This document shows positions 1 to 9,273 of a stretch of 64,000 bases of DNA, piece after piece. The DNA is from CAWUEZ02 sp963921355 (GTDB taxonomy: Bacteria > Pseudomonadota > Alphaproteobacteria > Thalassobaculales > Thalassobaculaceae). A program made the position numbers and the translations under genes. Numbering within the stretch: the first letter of the stretch is position 1; every line of letters begins with the position of its first letter. Where the stretch lies: NCBI GenBank assembly GCA_963921355.3, contig OZ001190.1, positions 4,216,001 through 4,280,000 of the forward strand. The letters are read 5' to 3'. Below the pieces are notes generated by a model. That model was not told the origin of the DNA. It searched no databases and was given only the letters and a program-made list of their open reading frames with translations.

Positions 1-373
1 AAGGCTTGTCACAGAGGACATCGATGCCGGCCGCCAGAAACGCCTTGGCGGCGGCAAAGTGGACGTGGTTGGGCGTCGTGATCATGACCGCGTCGACCCC
101 GTCGGCCCGCGCGGCCTCGGCCGCGGCCATCTCCTCAAACGAGGCGAAGCATCGGTCTGACCCGAGCCGCCAATCGGCACCTCTGTCCTTCGCTTTCTTG
201 GGATCGGAAGAAAGGGCGCCGGCGACGACCTCCCAGCGGTCGGTCAGGCGCGCCGCCATGGCCTGGGTGGCCGAGATGCGCCCGCCGCCGACGATGCCCA
301 AGCGCAGCCGCCGTGAGAGCCGGGGAAACGGGCCGTCGAAATCGACGGACGGGGGCAGCAGGCGTTCGGTCAT
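1..373 (-). CDS. Gfo/Idh/MocA family oxidoreductase, N-terminal part (runs off window)
   Basis: Only the first 124 codons are in the window; the gene continues past base 1. The protein starts at an ATG (371-373) and after about 20 residues has a Rossmann dinucleotide-binding start (LGIVGGGRIS), later followed by MITTPNHVHF and, at the window edge, the C-D-K-P form of the family's E-K-P segment. That places it among NAD(P)-dependent Gfo/Idh/MocA dehydrogenases, which oxidise sugars, cyclitols or related polyols. It lies 34 bp downstream of an unknown gene and two genes after another Gfo/Idh/MocA member, so it is probably the last visible member of one operon. The substrate cannot be told. Confidence 0.85.
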   Translation of the reverse strand, partial: MTERLLPPSVDFDGPFPRLSRRLRLGIVGGGRISATQAMAARLTDRWEVVAGALSSDPKKAKDRGADWRLGSDRCFASFEEMAAAEAARADGVDAVMITTPNHVHFAAAKAFLAAGIDVLCDKP

Positions 374-407
374 CGCAGGTGTCCTCGCTCGGGGTCCTCA
401 CTCGGCC

Positions 408-1067
408 TCAAGGCTGGGGCGGGACCGCCCCTTCCGGCAACATCTCGACCGCCATGAAGATGCCGGGCGTGATCGTCTCGTACTGATGCCAGGGATAGCC
501 GCCTTCGGCGTCGTACATCGGCCGGTGGGTGGCGCCAGGCGCCATCGGTTCCTCCAGATAAAACGTGGCCGGATCGCGTTCCCGGCACTGCTGCATCTTG
601 CCGAACCCGACGATCTGCGTGTGAACTTCGCGGAAGCCGGGAACCGGGCAGAATGGATGGTCCTTGTGCAGGCCGACATTCAACGGCACCGATCCCGCGT
701 GGTACATGGTCAGGCCGACACGGCCCACCCAGACCTTCGGCGACATGTAGTGGCTGACCCCGCGCAGCCGCTCCTCGCCCCGGACCTCGAAGGCGGACGG
801 CCAGGCGTCCCTCACCTCGGCCAGAAGGGCGGCTTCGTCAGGATGATCGGCGAACCTCTCGACGACGATCGCATGATGCACGTCGTCCAGAGTGGCGTCC
901 GCGACGATCGCAGACTGCAGGGGCCCGAGCCCCTGCCGCTCGATCCCGATCGGCCGCTCGGCGATGTTGAGAACGATGCATCTGCCGTCGACGCGATGAC
1001 GCCCCGCGCCGCGGATCAGGCGGACAGTGAAGAACGGTTCGGCGAAGTCCAGGGTCTCAACCGGCAT
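408..1067 (-). CDS. Conserved hypothetical protein, possibly cupin-like
   Basis: A 219-residue soluble protein I do not recognise. The ATG at 1065-1067 was chosen because it overlaps the end of the upstream oxidoreductase by 11 bp, the usual spacing in this operon; longer in-frame extensions read like out-of-frame sequence. It has no signal peptide or membrane segment. The C-terminal half holds several histidines (HKDHPFCPVPGF, then PWHQYET), and ends in GIFMAVEMLPEG. That pattern could fit a cupin-type metal or sugar-acid binding fold, but this is only an impression. Lying between two Gfo/Idh/MocA oxidoreductases, it probably acts on the same sugar-like substrate. Confidence 0.6.
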   Translation of the reverse strand: MPVETLDFAEPFFTVRLIRGAGRHRVDGRCIVLNIAERPIGIERQGLGPLQSAIVADATLDDVHHAIVVERFADHPDEAALLAEVRDAWPSAFEVRGEERLRGVSHYMSPKVWVGRVGLTMYHAGSVPLNVGLHKDHPFCPVPGFREVHTQIVGFGKMQQCRERDPATFYLEEPMAPGATHRPMYDAEGGYPWHQYETITPGIFMAVEMLPEGAVPPQP

Positions 1068-2247
1068 GGCGTCGGCTCCCGGTGTCGGCGGCGCGCCGGT
1101 CCTCGTCGGCCGGGAAGTCCCCCGGCAGGGGCTCCGGCCGATCGCAGGTGGTCTCCAGAACCTGAAAGCCGCCGCCGGCGGGGCTCGCCAGAATGCCCAG
1201 CATCGCCTCCAACACATGATGGGCCATCTCGCCGCTGGCGCGGACCGGCCGATCCTGATCGACCGCATAGGCGAGATCCAACAGTCCGAGCCCCCGGGAA
1301 TCCTCGTTGAAGCCGTGGCTGTTCTCGACGACCCGCCAATCGCCCCGGTCGGTCGGCCGCGGCTGATGGCTCCAGCGCGAGGACTCGCGGGTCCTGACCC
1401 AGACCTCGCCCCCAAAGATGTTGGCACCGTGAACCGGGTCCGGGTCGGGGATGCAGAGAGTCCCCTCCTCACTATAGATCTCGAGCCGCGGTGATTCGGA
1501 ATCCCAGACATCGAAGCTCATCGTCATGGTCCCGATCACCCCCGAGGCAAATTCCAGCAGGCTCACCACATGGGTGTCGACATCGACCGGCATCCACTCA
1601 CCGTGGCGCGGGCCGTTCTCGATCAAGCGCCGGTCGAAGGTCTTGCGGGACAATCCGGCGACCCGGGACAGCGGGCCCAGCAGCGCCACCATCGCGGTCA
1701 GGTAGTAGGGCCCGAGATCCAGCAACGGCCCGCCCCCGGCCTGATAGTAGAAGTCCGGATTCGGGTTGTGGCGCTCGACACCGTGCGTCCCGACGAACGC
1801 GGCAACGCCCGTCGGCCGGCCGATCATCCCCTCGTCGAGGATCCTGCGGCAGGTCTGCCAGCGCCCGCCAAGGAACGTGTCGGGCGCGCAGCCGGTCCGC
1901 AGCCCGGCGGCCTTCGCGGCCGCCAGCACCCGACGGCCCTCATCCATGGACGTGGCGAACGGCTTCTCGCTGTAGACGTGCTTGCCCGCCGTCAACGCCG
2001 CGAGGCTGATCTCGGCATGGGCCGCGGGGATCGTCAGGTTGAGCACGCCGTCGATCTCCGGATCGACGAAGATCTCGTCCGGCGTGCAGGCCCGGGCAAT
2101 GCCGTACTGGGCCGCCTTGGCCTGGGATTCCGCGAGATCCAGGCTGGCGCAGGCGGCGACTTCAATCGCTTCGTAGCGGCTGCATGTCTTCAGATAGATG
2201 TCGCTGATCCGCCCGCACCCTACGAGGCCGACACGGAACGGTCTCAT
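1057..2247 (-). CDS. Gfo/Idh/MocA family oxidoreductase
   Basis: 396 residues. The N-terminus has a Rossmann fold signature (VGLVGCGRIS, residues 5-14), then the family's E-K-P motif (YSEKPFATSMDEG) whose lysine contacts cofactor and substrate, and a C-terminal alpha/beta domain with GGGPLLDLGPYYL. Family members oxidise or reduce sugars and cyclitols with NAD(P). The ATG at 2245-2247 overlaps the stop of the upstream AI-2E-type permease by 4 bp (ATGA), which indicates translational coupling. An ATG nine codons upstream is possible but fits the operon less well. Its stop overlaps the start of the next gene. Exact substrate is unknown. Confidence 0.9.
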   Translation of the reverse strand: MRPFRVGLVGCGRISDIYLKTCSRYEAIEVAACASLDLAESQAKAAQYGIARACTPDEIFVDPEIDGVLNLTIPAAHAEISLAALTAGKHVYSEKPFATSMDEGRRVLAAAKAAGLRTGCAPDTFLGGRWQTCRRILDEGMIGRPTGVAAFVGTHGVERHNPNPDFYYQAGGGPLLDLGPYYLTAMVALLGPLSRVAGLSRKTFDRRLIENGPRHGEWMPVDVDTHVVSLLEFASGVIGTMTMSFDVWDSESPRLEIYSEEGTLCIPDPDPVHGANIFGGEVWVRTRESSRWSHQPRPTDRGDWRVVENSHGFNEDSRGLGLLDLAYAVDQDRPVRASGEMAHHVLEAMLGILASPAGGGFQVLETTCDRPEPLPGDFPADEDRRAADTGSRRHAG

Positions 2248-3353
2248 CGCCTGGTAACCTGCCCGGTCACCCATTCGACCAGCAGCACCCAGAACACCGC
2301 GAGGACGATCGGCCCGAGGAACAGCCCGATCAGGCCGTGCTGCATGGCACCGGCGATGACCCCGAGAAACACGACCACCATCGGCACGCCGAGCCCCTTG
2401 GCCATAACGATCGGCTTGAGCACGTTATCCATCAGACCGACGGGCACCATGTAGGCGGTGAAGATCAGCGCCGTCAGCGGATCCATCAGCCACCACCCCC
2501 AGACCGCGACCGCTATGATGGGAAGAGTCGCGCCGAGGTTCAGGATCCCCATGACGAGGATCAGAATGGAGATCGGCCCCACGCCCGGCACACCGGCGAT
2601 CAGCATGCCGACAGCGCTCAGGGCGGCCTGCAGCAGCGCGACCCCGATGACACCGCGCGACACGTTGCGGATCGTCGACCCAGCGAGCGCGATCATCGCT
2701 TCGTCGCGCTCGGACAGGACCCGGTGGGCGAAGGCATCGATCGCGCGCATGATCGCCGGTGCCGGCCGGAACAGGAAGCCGGCGATGATGATGGAGGCCG
2801 TGAACTGCAGCACCGCCAGGGCCACGGACGCGCCCTGCCCGATCAGGGTCTGGCCGATCTCCCGCAGCCGGCTGCCATGCTCGACGATGAAGGCCTGGAG
2901 GTTGCTTGAGGCCTGGCCCCATAACGCCCAGACTTCGTCGCCGATCACCGGCCATGTGCGCACCGCGTCGGGCGGCGGCGGTATGCTGAGGGTCCCGGCC
3001 GCGTAGTGATCGCGCAGCCGCTCGACATCCTCCGCCGCGAGGCTGATGACCATCGCGGTCGGTGCGACCACGACCGCGAGACCCGCGAGGGTGATCAGGG
3101 CAGCGGCGGCGGACGGGCGGCCGCCCAGGCGGAGGGACAGCCAGGCGAAGGCCGGGTACAGGGCAACGGCCAGGACCGCGCTCCAAAGGACAACGAGAAC
3201 GAACGGCCCGACCAGGATGAGCGCCCAGTAGATCAGCGCCCCAAGCAACACCAGACGAACCACGAGGTCGACGGTTGCACGGTCGAGACGGCTGTGTTGC
3301 CCGCCAGTGCTTGTAGACCGGTCTTCCGGGTCGCCCTGCTGATCGCTGGTCAT
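2244..3353 (-). CDS. AI-2E family transporter
   Basis: A 369-residue polytopic inner-membrane protein of the AI-2 exporter/PerM-like superfamily. After a short polar N-terminus come hydrophobic helices (from VVRLVLLGALIYW), a long soluble stretch (around residues 100-170), then a helix-rich half with the typical glycine and proline pattern GVAMVP/GLMDNVLKP and GVIAGAMQHGLIGLFLGP. Members export small molecules or ions; many are unassigned, and autoinducer export should not be assumed. ATG 3351-3353 was chosen over one 12 codons upstream. It is the first gene of a four-gene minus-strand operon with two Gfo/Idh/MocA oxidoreductases. Confidence 0.85.
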   Translation of the reverse strand: MTSDQQGDPEDRSTSTGGQHSRLDRATVDLVVRLVLLGALIYWALILVGPFVLVVLWSAVLAVALYPAFAWLSLRLGGRPSAAAALITLAGLAVVVAPTAMVISLAAEDVERLRDHYAAGTLSIPPPPDAVRTWPVIGDEVWALWGQASSNLQAFIVEHGSRLREIGQTLIGQGASVALAVLQFTASIIIAGFLFRPAPAIMRAIDAFAHRVLSERDEAMIALAGSTIRNVSRGVIGVALLQAALSAVGMLIAGVPGVGPISILILVMGILNLGATLPIIAVAVWGWWLMDPLTALIFTAYMVPVGLMDNVLKPIVMAKGLGVPMVVVFLGVIAGAMQHGLIGLFLGPIVLAVFWVLLVEWVTGQVTRR

Positions 3354-3461
3354 GTCAATCTCCCAACCGATTGCGCGACGGTATTGCACCGGTCGAACCA
3401 GTCTAGGCTAGGAAAAGCTTCGCACGGAATCGGCTCGGCGGATCGACGGATCCATGCAGGT

Positions 3462-4307
3462 CTACGCGTCGCCCACAAACCTTATGATGTGCTGGGCTAC
3501 CAGTTCCGGCTGATCCTCCATCGCGAAGTGGCCGCAGTCCGGCATCAGATGCAGGGTCGAGTCGGGAATCGCATCGTGCAGCCGGTGGGCCCAGTCGACC
3601 ACCTGCCAGGCGTCGTTTTCGCCCCATAGGATCTGGGTCGGCAGGCCCCTGAGCTCGGAAAGTCGACCGGCGATGTCCATGGTGTATTTCGGGTCGTAGT
3701 GCCGGACCTGGTGCTGAAACAGGCTGGCCTGCCCGACGGGCCCCGAGATGATCTCCAGATAGGGGGCCAGGGCCTCGGTCGAGAACGTTTCCTTGGCCAC
3801 GACGGTACTCAGCAGCCAGTCGCCGAAATGCGCCCGATGGTCGGAGTCCGGCGCCTTGATCAGCGCGTCGAGCCCGGCCTGCATCTGTTGTCGAGTCCGT
3901 TGGGACGGCCAACTGTCGAAGCTGACACTGTCGATCAGCGTCAGGCTCCGCAGACGCTCCCGGTCCAGGACAGCCAGACGCATCGCCACGCCACCACCGA
4001 TGTCGTGGGCGACGATATGCGCCGCGCCCAACCCCCAGACCTCAAGCAGTTCCTTCAACACATCGGTCTGCGCCAGGATCGACGTATCGACCGACGGATC
4101 CCACGGCCGTTCCGACGCGCCGAAGCCGAGCAGATCGAAGAGATGAACCCTCAGCCCGGCCTCAACCAGCGCCGGCACGACATTGCGCCAGATATAGGAC
4201 GAAGACGGGGTTCCGTGGATCAGCACCACCGGTTCGCCGGACCCGAAGATACCATGGGCGACCCGCCAGCCGTTCACCAGCACACTGTCCGTGGTCGATG
4301 TCGTCAT
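3462..4307 (-). CDS. Alpha/beta hydrolase, haloalkane dehalogenase/epoxide hydrolase type
   Basis: 281 residues. The oxyanion segment HGTPSSSYIW (31-40) is followed by HDIGGG (101-106), where Asp102 takes the nucleophile position; an aspartate nucleophile with this motif is typical of haloalkane dehalogenases and epoxide hydrolases rather than esterases. The acid (WGENDAW) and the C-terminal histidine (CGHFAMEDQPE) are also present. No signal peptide, so a cytoplasmic enzyme. The ATG at 4305-4307 was chosen because upstream codons run into the divergent LysR gene. The 114-bp gap to that LysR gene contains an inverted repeat, so LysR control is likely. It ends with TAG, which shows that TAG works as a stop in this genome. 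Confidence 0.88.
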   Translation of the reverse strand: MTTSTTDSVLVNGWRVAHGIFGSGEPVVLIHGTPSSSYIWRNVVPALVEAGLRVHLFDLLGFGASERPWDPSVDTSILAQTDVLKELLEVWGLGAAHIVAHDIGGGVAMRLAVLDRERLRSLTLIDSVSFDSWPSQRTRQQMQAGLDALIKAPDSDHRAHFGDWLLSTVVAKETFSTEALAPYLEIISGPVGQASLFQHQVRHYDPKYTMDIAGRLSELRGLPTQILWGENDAWQVVDWAHRLHDAIPDSTLHLMPDCGHFAMEDQPELVAQHIIRFVGDA

Positions 4308-4354
4308 ATCGTGCCTCCAGTTTCCAGGTCGGGCTCGAGCGTGCTGCCGGGCTT

Positions 4355-4406
4355 GATATGACGCAAACGACATGATTTCATTTTCTAGATTAATTCTTGT
4401 CATATC
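4355..4406. promoter_or_regulatory. Inverted repeat in the hydrolase/lysR divergent promoter
   Basis: GATATGAC at 4355-4362 is repeated as its exact reverse complement GTCATATC at 4399-4406, in an AT-rich stretch between divergent genes. Two separated half-sites between a LysR gene and its divergent target is the common arrangement for LysR-type regulators. Binding is inferred. Confidence 0.45.
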
Positions 4407-4421
4407 CTGGAAGGACCCACC

Positions 4422-5291
4422 GTGTCTGCGAGACTGGAAATCGACGCGCTGCGGGCCTTGAAGGCGGTGGTCGACCATGGCGGTGTGACCCGGGCCTCCG
4501 GCCATCTGGCACTGACCCAGTCGGCGGTCAGCCACAAGCTCCGCCGATTGGAGGACGCCGTTGGCGTGCAGCTTCTGCGGCGCCGGCCCGGGGCACCACC
4601 GCTCACCGAGGACGGCCAGCGCCTGCTCCACTACGCCGAGCGGATTGTCTCCCTGCACGACGAAGCGCTCGCTGCGATGGGCCGGAAAGCTCTGGATGGC
4701 GAGATTCGACTGGGTCTGACCGAGGACACCACCAGTCTCGGACTGTCAAGGATTCTGGCACGGTTCGCCCGGCTGTACCCGTCGGCCTCAGTCACGACCC
4801 GGGTCGATCAGAGCCTCCAGCTCGCCCGCGACGTTGATCAGGGCGCGATCGATCTGGCAGTCATTCAGGTGTTCGAGACCGAGGTCAACGGGACCGACAT
4901 CGTAATCGATACCGACGATCTGGTCTGGGCACGCTCTGTCGACCACGATCCGTGCATCCTGGCACCGATACCCTTCATCGCCTTCGATACCAACTGCTTC
5001 TATCGCCAATGGGCCTACACGGCCGCCGATGAGGGCAAGCTGCCCGCTGACCTTCGCACGGTGCTGCAGTGCGCCAGCATCCGCGGCGTCTGCGAAGCGG
5101 TCGCTTCGGGCTTGGGCGTCGCCATCATCAACCGGCGCTATGTCGACCACCGGATGACGGAGCTGGAGGACGCGTTTCCGACTCCGCCGCGGGTCGCCTA
5201 CATCGCCCGTCCCGCACCGTCCCGGCACTCGGAAGCAATCCAGGCGCTGACCGATCAGATCTTGGACGAGAACCGGGGTGCGGGGATCTGA
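4422..5291 (+). CDS. LysR family transcriptional regulator
   Basis: 289 residues, starting at GTG (4422-4424) with an AGGA-type ribosome site at about 4410. The winged helix-turn-helix occupies roughly residues 4-62: AVVDHGGVTRASGHLALTQS, then VSHKLRRLEDAVG. The remainder is the two-lobed periplasmic-binding-like effector domain. It is divergent from the alpha/beta hydrolase gene and probably controls it, and perhaps itself, through the inverted repeat between them. The inducer is not evident. Confidence 0.9.
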   Translation: MSARLEIDALRALKAVVDHGGVTRASGHLALTQSAVSHKLRRLEDAVGVQLLRRRPGAPPLTEDGQRLLHYAERIVSLHDEALAAMGRKALDGEIRLGLTEDTTSLGLSRILARFARLYPSASVTTRVDQSLQLARDVDQGAIDLAVIQVFETEVNGTDIVIDTDDLVWARSVDHDPCILAPIPFIAFDTNCFYRQWAYTAADEGKLPADLRTVLQCASIRGVCEAVASGLGVAIINRRYVDHRMTELEDAFPTPPRVAYIARPAPSRHSEAIQALTDQILDENRGAGI

Positions 5292-5316
5292 CTCGGATCT
5301 GCTCTCACTCTGTGAT

Positions 5317-5712
5317 TTAGATCGGCGGATAGTAGAGGAACTCGATCATCAGACAGCCGTCCTCGCTGAAGAACGGCCCATGGGGCACCCCGGGCGGACG
5401 AACGGCATAGGTCCCGGCCGGCAGGATCCGTTGCGCGTCCCCAGGCGTGCCGATCGACAGGGTGCCGGATATCAGAAAGACCTCCTCGCACCACGGATGA
5501 GCAACCGGCGCGTCGACCGAAGCGCCCGCACTCTAGCGCGACAGACGCGTGACGGCCCCGGTCTCGGCCGCATGGTCGAAGCGCCCCGACAGAACCTTCT
5601 GCTCGACCCCGGCATAGCCCTCGACCGAGGTCCAGCCGGCGGGCTCCAGCGCATCGAAGAACTCCCGATGGGTCTTGGCAAACGCGCCGAAGCCTGTGTC
5701 GCCTGACACCAT
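5317..5712 (-). pseudogene. Cupin-domain protein interrupted by in-frame TAG
   Basis: The restored reading frame has 131 codons from ATG 5710-5712 to TAA 5317-5319. It is broken at codon 60 by TAG (5533-5535). After the stop the same frame continues as clean cupin sequence: PVAHPWCEEVFLISGTL is the first cupin motif, and PPGVPHGPFF the second. Both sides are needed for a normal small ChrR/anti-sigma-type cupin. TGG to TAG would be one transition (R-W-S), but the original residue is unknown. The gene is 30 bp downstream of the MFS transporter and probably co-transcribed with it. It could be a true pseudogene, a sequence error or readthrough. Confidence 0.7.
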
Positions 5713-5742
5713 TGTCCTCCTTCAAGGCTTGGGCGCGGCGCC

Positions 5743-6972
5743 CTACTCGGCCGGTGCGCTGGCCGGCGTCGGCTGGGCGTCCGGCAGCTTGCCCGGCAGC
5801 ATCAGCACCGCCCCCAGGATCGCCAGCGCCGCGCCGGCCAGAATGTAGAACAGCATGTCGAAACCCCAGGTGTGGTGCACATAGGCGATCAGGGGCACGA
5901 CGGTGGCCCAGACGGCAAAGCTCACGATGTAGCGGGCGCCATAGATCGACGCCCGAAGCTCGGACTTGGCCATTTTTCCGATCATGAAGTCATTGATCGG
6001 GATCTGCCCGAAGGCACCCAGCATGAAGCCGAGGGCCACGGCCAGCGCCTGCAGGTCGTTCAGACCCGGCATCACCGTAAAGAACACCACCTGGATGACG
6101 GCCACGACCGCGAAGACGGAGCGGGGGCTGTAGCGGTCGAGCATCCGCCCCACGATCACCTGGGCGAAGGAGGCCACGGCGAAGACGATGAAGGCGAGCC
6201 ACCCGATCATCGTCGCCGATGACGCGATGCCGGTCAGTCTCTCCTCGAACACCTTCGGCAGGGCGAAGGTGGTCCCCTGGAAGACGATGCTGGAGACCGC
6301 CGTGGTGAAGAAGATGATCGCCGAAATCCGGATCAGCATGGCCCGCCAGTCCGCGTCACTGGTCTGTCCGTCCGGCGCCGCGGCCGGCTTGGCCACCGAG
6401 GCGGTCGCCGCGTTCTTCAAGGGGACGCGGTCGCGAAAACTGTACCAGTAGGCGAGACCGATCAGGACCGACACCGCCCCCGGCAGCCAGAACGCGGTCC
6501 GCCAGCCGGTCTGGTCGATCAGGAACCCGGTCAGCAGGGCGGCGCAGCCCACACCCATGTTGCCCCAGACCCCGTTGACCGCGATGTCCATGCCCATGGA
6601 CTTGCCGCCGCGCGCAATCATCGCCAGGCCCACCGGATGGTAGATCGCGGCAAACATGCCGATGGCGAACAGGCCGATGGCGATCTGGATCGGGTTCTGC
6701 GCCATCGAGGTGGCGACCGACGCCAGGCCGATCCCGACGAAGAACACCACCATCATGCCCTCGCGGCTCCACCGGTCGGCGAGCCAGCCGGACGGCAGCG
6801 AGAACACTCCGAAGGCGATCAGACCTGGTGTCGCGTAGGGAATGAGCTCGGCGTAGGAGAGCCCCCACTCCACAGCAAGCACCAACGCCGCCGCCGTCGC
6901 GAAGATCAGCAGGAAGAAGTGGTCGAGGAAGTGCCCGACGTTGAGGAAAAAGAAATGCCGACGGTCCTCCAT
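5743..6972 (-). CDS. MFS transporter
   Basis: 409 residues with about twelve hydrophobic segments, so an inner-membrane major facilitator. The loop between helices 2 and 3 reads GWLADRWSREGMMV, a version of the MFS motif A, and a central hydrophilic loop follows helix 6 (about residues 190-215). The N-terminus MEDRRHFFFLNVGHFLDHF resembles fosmidomycin-resistance/MFS members of alphaproteobacteria, but the substrate is not known. It is divergent from a flavin monooxygenase gene across a 224-bp gap, and the broken cupin gene follows 30 bp downstream. Confidence 0.9.
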   Translation of the reverse strand: MEDRRHFFFLNVGHFLDHFFLLIFATAAALVLAVEWGLSYAELIPYATPGLIAFGVFSLPSGWLADRWSREGMMVVFFVGIGLASVATSMAQNPIQIAIGLFAIGMFAAIYHPVGLAMIARGGKSMGMDIAVNGVWGNMGVGCAALLTGFLIDQTGWRTAFWLPGAVSVLIGLAYWYSFRDRVPLKNAATASVAKPAAAPDGQTSDADWRAMLIRISAIIFFTTAVSSIVFQGTTFALPKVFEERLTGIASSATMIGWLAFIVFAVASFAQVIVGRMLDRYSPRSVFAVVAVIQVVFFTVMPGLNDLQALAVALGFMLGAFGQIPINDFMIGKMAKSELRASIYGARYIVSFAVWATVVPLIAYVHHTWGFDMLFYILAGAALAILGAVLMLPGKLPDAQPTPASAPAE

Positions 6973-7051
6973 CGGATGACTCCCTTTGTCGGCGCCACGC
7001 GCCAGGATTTCCGATGAGTGTTGCCCTTCCAGGGCTGGCCTGCAATCGATG

Positions 7052-7080
7052 TTCTGCCAAGGTGTATCGCATTTCTGCCA
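7052..7080 (+). promoter_or_regulatory. Direct repeat TTCTGCCA x2 in a divergent promoter
   Basis: TTCTGCCA occurs at 7052-7059 and 7073-7080, 21 bp apart (two helical turns), between the divergent MFS and flavin monooxygenase genes. Same-face direct repeats in this position suggest a regulator site. No regulator gene is next to it. Confidence 0.35.
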
Positions 7081-7196
7081 CCCGGCCCGCCTTGACGACG
7101 GGATCCCCTCTCCGCCGTTTGATTGAGCCGCGCTTTACCGGTCTACGATGGGGGCGCATCAACTGCGGCGAGCATCGGGGCAAGGGAGATAAACGG

Positions 7197-8468
7197 ATGT
7201 CTGTCGAAAGAGTCGAAGTGCTGGTCGTCGGCGGTGGACAGGCCGGAGTCGCCGCGAGCGAGCACCTGACTGACGGCGGCATCCCCCACCTCGTTCTCGA
7301 GCGCGGCCGCATCGCCGAGCGCTGGCGTTCGGAGCGCTGGGACTCGCTGGTGGCGAACGGTCCCGCCTGGCACGACCGGTTTCCGGGTCTGACATTCCCC
7401 GACACCGATCCGGACGGCTTTGCCCCGAAGGAGGCCGTCGCGGCCTATTTCGAGGCCTATGCCCGCCGGTTCAACGCGCCGATCCGCTGCGGCGTGACTG
7501 TCGAGACGGTGCACAGGATCGACGGGCGTGCCGGGTTCCACGTCGAGACCTCGGATGGGCCATTGCAGGCCGACTATGTGATCGCCGCGACCGGCCCGTT
7601 CCAGCGTCCGGTGATCCCCGAACTCATCCCTGAATCGGTCGGGGTGCCGCAGATCCACTCCAACGCCTATCGCAACCCGGACCAGTTGCCCGCGGGCGGG
7701 GTTCTGGTGATCGGCGCCGGCGCATCCGGTTCGCAGATCGCCGATGAGCTGTTGCGCGCCGGCCGGCGTGTCTACCTGTCGGTCGGCCCGCACGCCCGCT
7801 ATCCGCGGCGCTACCGGGGCCGCGATTACTGTTGGTGGCTCGGGGTGCTGGGCCAGTGGGATATCGACACGCCGGCCCCGGGCACCGAGCACGTCACGAT
7901 CGCGGTCAGCGGTGCCTATGGCGGCTTTACCGTCGACTTCCGGGAGTTCGCGTCCCGCGGCATGACCCTGGTCGGCCCCACGACGGGCTTCAAGGACGAC
8001 GCGGTCACCTTCGCGCCGGGTCTCGCCGAGAGCCTCGCCACGGGCGATGCCGACTACCTCAAGGTGCTGGACGACGCCGACGCCTATGTCGCGCGCAACG
8101 GTCTCGACCTGCCGGAAGAGCCGGCCGCCCGCGTCTTCGATCCGGACCCTGCCTGCGTTACAGACCCGCTGCTCGCGCTCGATCTGGCGGAAGAAGGGGT
8201 GACATCGATCCTCTGGGCTACCGGGTACGCGGTCGATTTCAGCTGGCTGCAGGTCGACGCGTTCGACGCGCAGGGCCGCCCGCAGCATCGGCGCGGCGTG
8301 TCATCGGAACCCGGGGTCTATTTCCTCGGCCTGCCGTGGCTGTCGCGGCGCGGTTCATCCTTCATCTGGGGTGTCTGGCACGACGCCAAGTACGTGGCCG
8401 ACCACATCGCCACGAACCGCGGCTACCGCGCCTATGACGCGCAGGCCCGAGAGAAACCGTCGCGCTAG
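7197..8468 (+). CDS. FAD-dependent flavin-containing monooxygenase-type oxidoreductase
   Basis: 423 residues. ATG 7197-7199 has a GGGAG ribosome site about 10 bp upstream; the longer in-frame extension does not read like protein. The FAD-binding Rossmann motif VVGGGQAGVAASEHL is at the N-terminus and a second dinucleotide motif, VIGAGASGSQIADEL, lies near residue 175. This two-dinucleotide layout, with the late ILWATGY segment, is typical of class B flavin monooxygenases (YUCCA/FMO/Baeyer-Villiger group and CzcO-like reductases). It probably hydroxylates or oxidises a small organic molecule with NADPH and O2. It ends in TAG and is divergent from an MFS transporter. Confidence 0.88.
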   Translation: MSVERVEVLVVGGGQAGVAASEHLTDGGIPHLVLERGRIAERWRSERWDSLVANGPAWHDRFPGLTFPDTDPDGFAPKEAVAAYFEAYARRFNAPIRCGVTVETVHRIDGRAGFHVETSDGPLQADYVIAATGPFQRPVIPELIPESVGVPQIHSNAYRNPDQLPAGGVLVIGAGASGSQIADELLRAGRRVYLSVGPHARYPRRYRGRDYCWWLGVLGQWDIDTPAPGTEHVTIAVSGAYGGFTVDFREFASRGMTLVGPTTGFKDDAVTFAPGLAESLATGDADYLKVLDDADAYVARNGLDLPEEPAARVFDPDPACVTDPLLALDLAEEGVTSILWATGYAVDFSWLQVDAFDAQGRPQHRRGVSSEPGVYFLGLPWLSRRGSSFIWGVWHDAKYVADHIATNRGYRAYDAQAREKPSR

Positions 8469-8586
8469 CCCGGTTCGAGGTGAACGCGTTCGAGGGCCTG
8501 ACAGAACGTCGCGATGCGACCATCCTCGGCTCCAGAAACTATTCGCGAAACCAGACGACGACACGACAAGCGCGGGAGCGGGACCG

Positions 8587-9144
8587 ATGGCGCGAACGGA
8601 GGATCATCAGCTGGGGAGAACTCGACGTCTGGCAATGGCCATCCTGTTCTTGATGGCCGGGTGCACGGGCGTTCCATCCGGCATCGACCCGGTCGAGGAC
8701 TTTGACGTCCGTCGCTATGCCGGAACCTGGTACGAGATCATGCGGCTCGATCACTCCTTTGAGCGCGGGCTCGTCAATGTCTCCGCGACCTATGGGTTGC
8801 GCGACGACGGCAGCGTCAGCGTCGTGAACCGCGGCTATAACCCAGCGGAGTGCGCCTGGGACTCCGTCGACGGCACGGCGACCTTCCAGGGCGACCCCCG
8901 GGTCGCCAGCCTGTCGGTCACCTTCTTCTGGCCGGTCGCGGGCGGCTATCACGTTTTCGAGCTGGACCGGCCGGACTATGGCTACGCCCTGGTTGCCGGG
9001 CCGACCCGGGACTACCTCTGGATCCTGGCGCGCGCACCGGACCTGCCGACAGCCACCCGCAACCGCTTGGTGGACACCGCGCGCCAGAACGGGTTCCCGG
9101 TCGACGAACTCATCCTGGTGCAGCACGGCGTCCCGGAATGTTGA
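8587..9144 (+). CDS. Lipocalin family lipoprotein (Blc-like)
   Basis: 185 residues from ATG 8587; an alternative start at 8635 (MAILFLMAGC) would leave a shorter signal. A hydrophobic segment ends in a lipobox (LMAGC), so the mature protein should be lipid-anchored at the membrane. The lipocalin signature GTWYEI follows about 20 residues after the anchor, with the family's YNP and WILAR segments later. Bacterial lipocalins bind fatty acids or lysophospholipids and are linked to membrane stress. Length matches the family. It is transcribed alone, convergent with a minus-strand unknown gene. Confidence 0.88.
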   Translation: MARTEDHQLGRTRRLAMAILFLMAGCTGVPSGIDPVEDFDVRRYAGTWYEIMRLDHSFERGLVNVSATYGLRDDGSVSVVNRGYNPAECAWDSVDGTATFQGDPRVASLSVTFFWPVAGGYHVFELDRPDYGYALVAGPTRDYLWILARAPDLPTATRNRLVDTARQNGFPVDELILVQHGVPEC

Positions 9145-9273
9145 AAGGCGAGAACGTGGGCAAACCCGAACGCGGGCATCCAGTCCCTCGGCCGCCTACC
9201 CGGCGCGCAATGGCGCCGGCGAGATCGCCACGACAGCGGACTGATTGACGCATACGACCGGCTCGGGATCGCA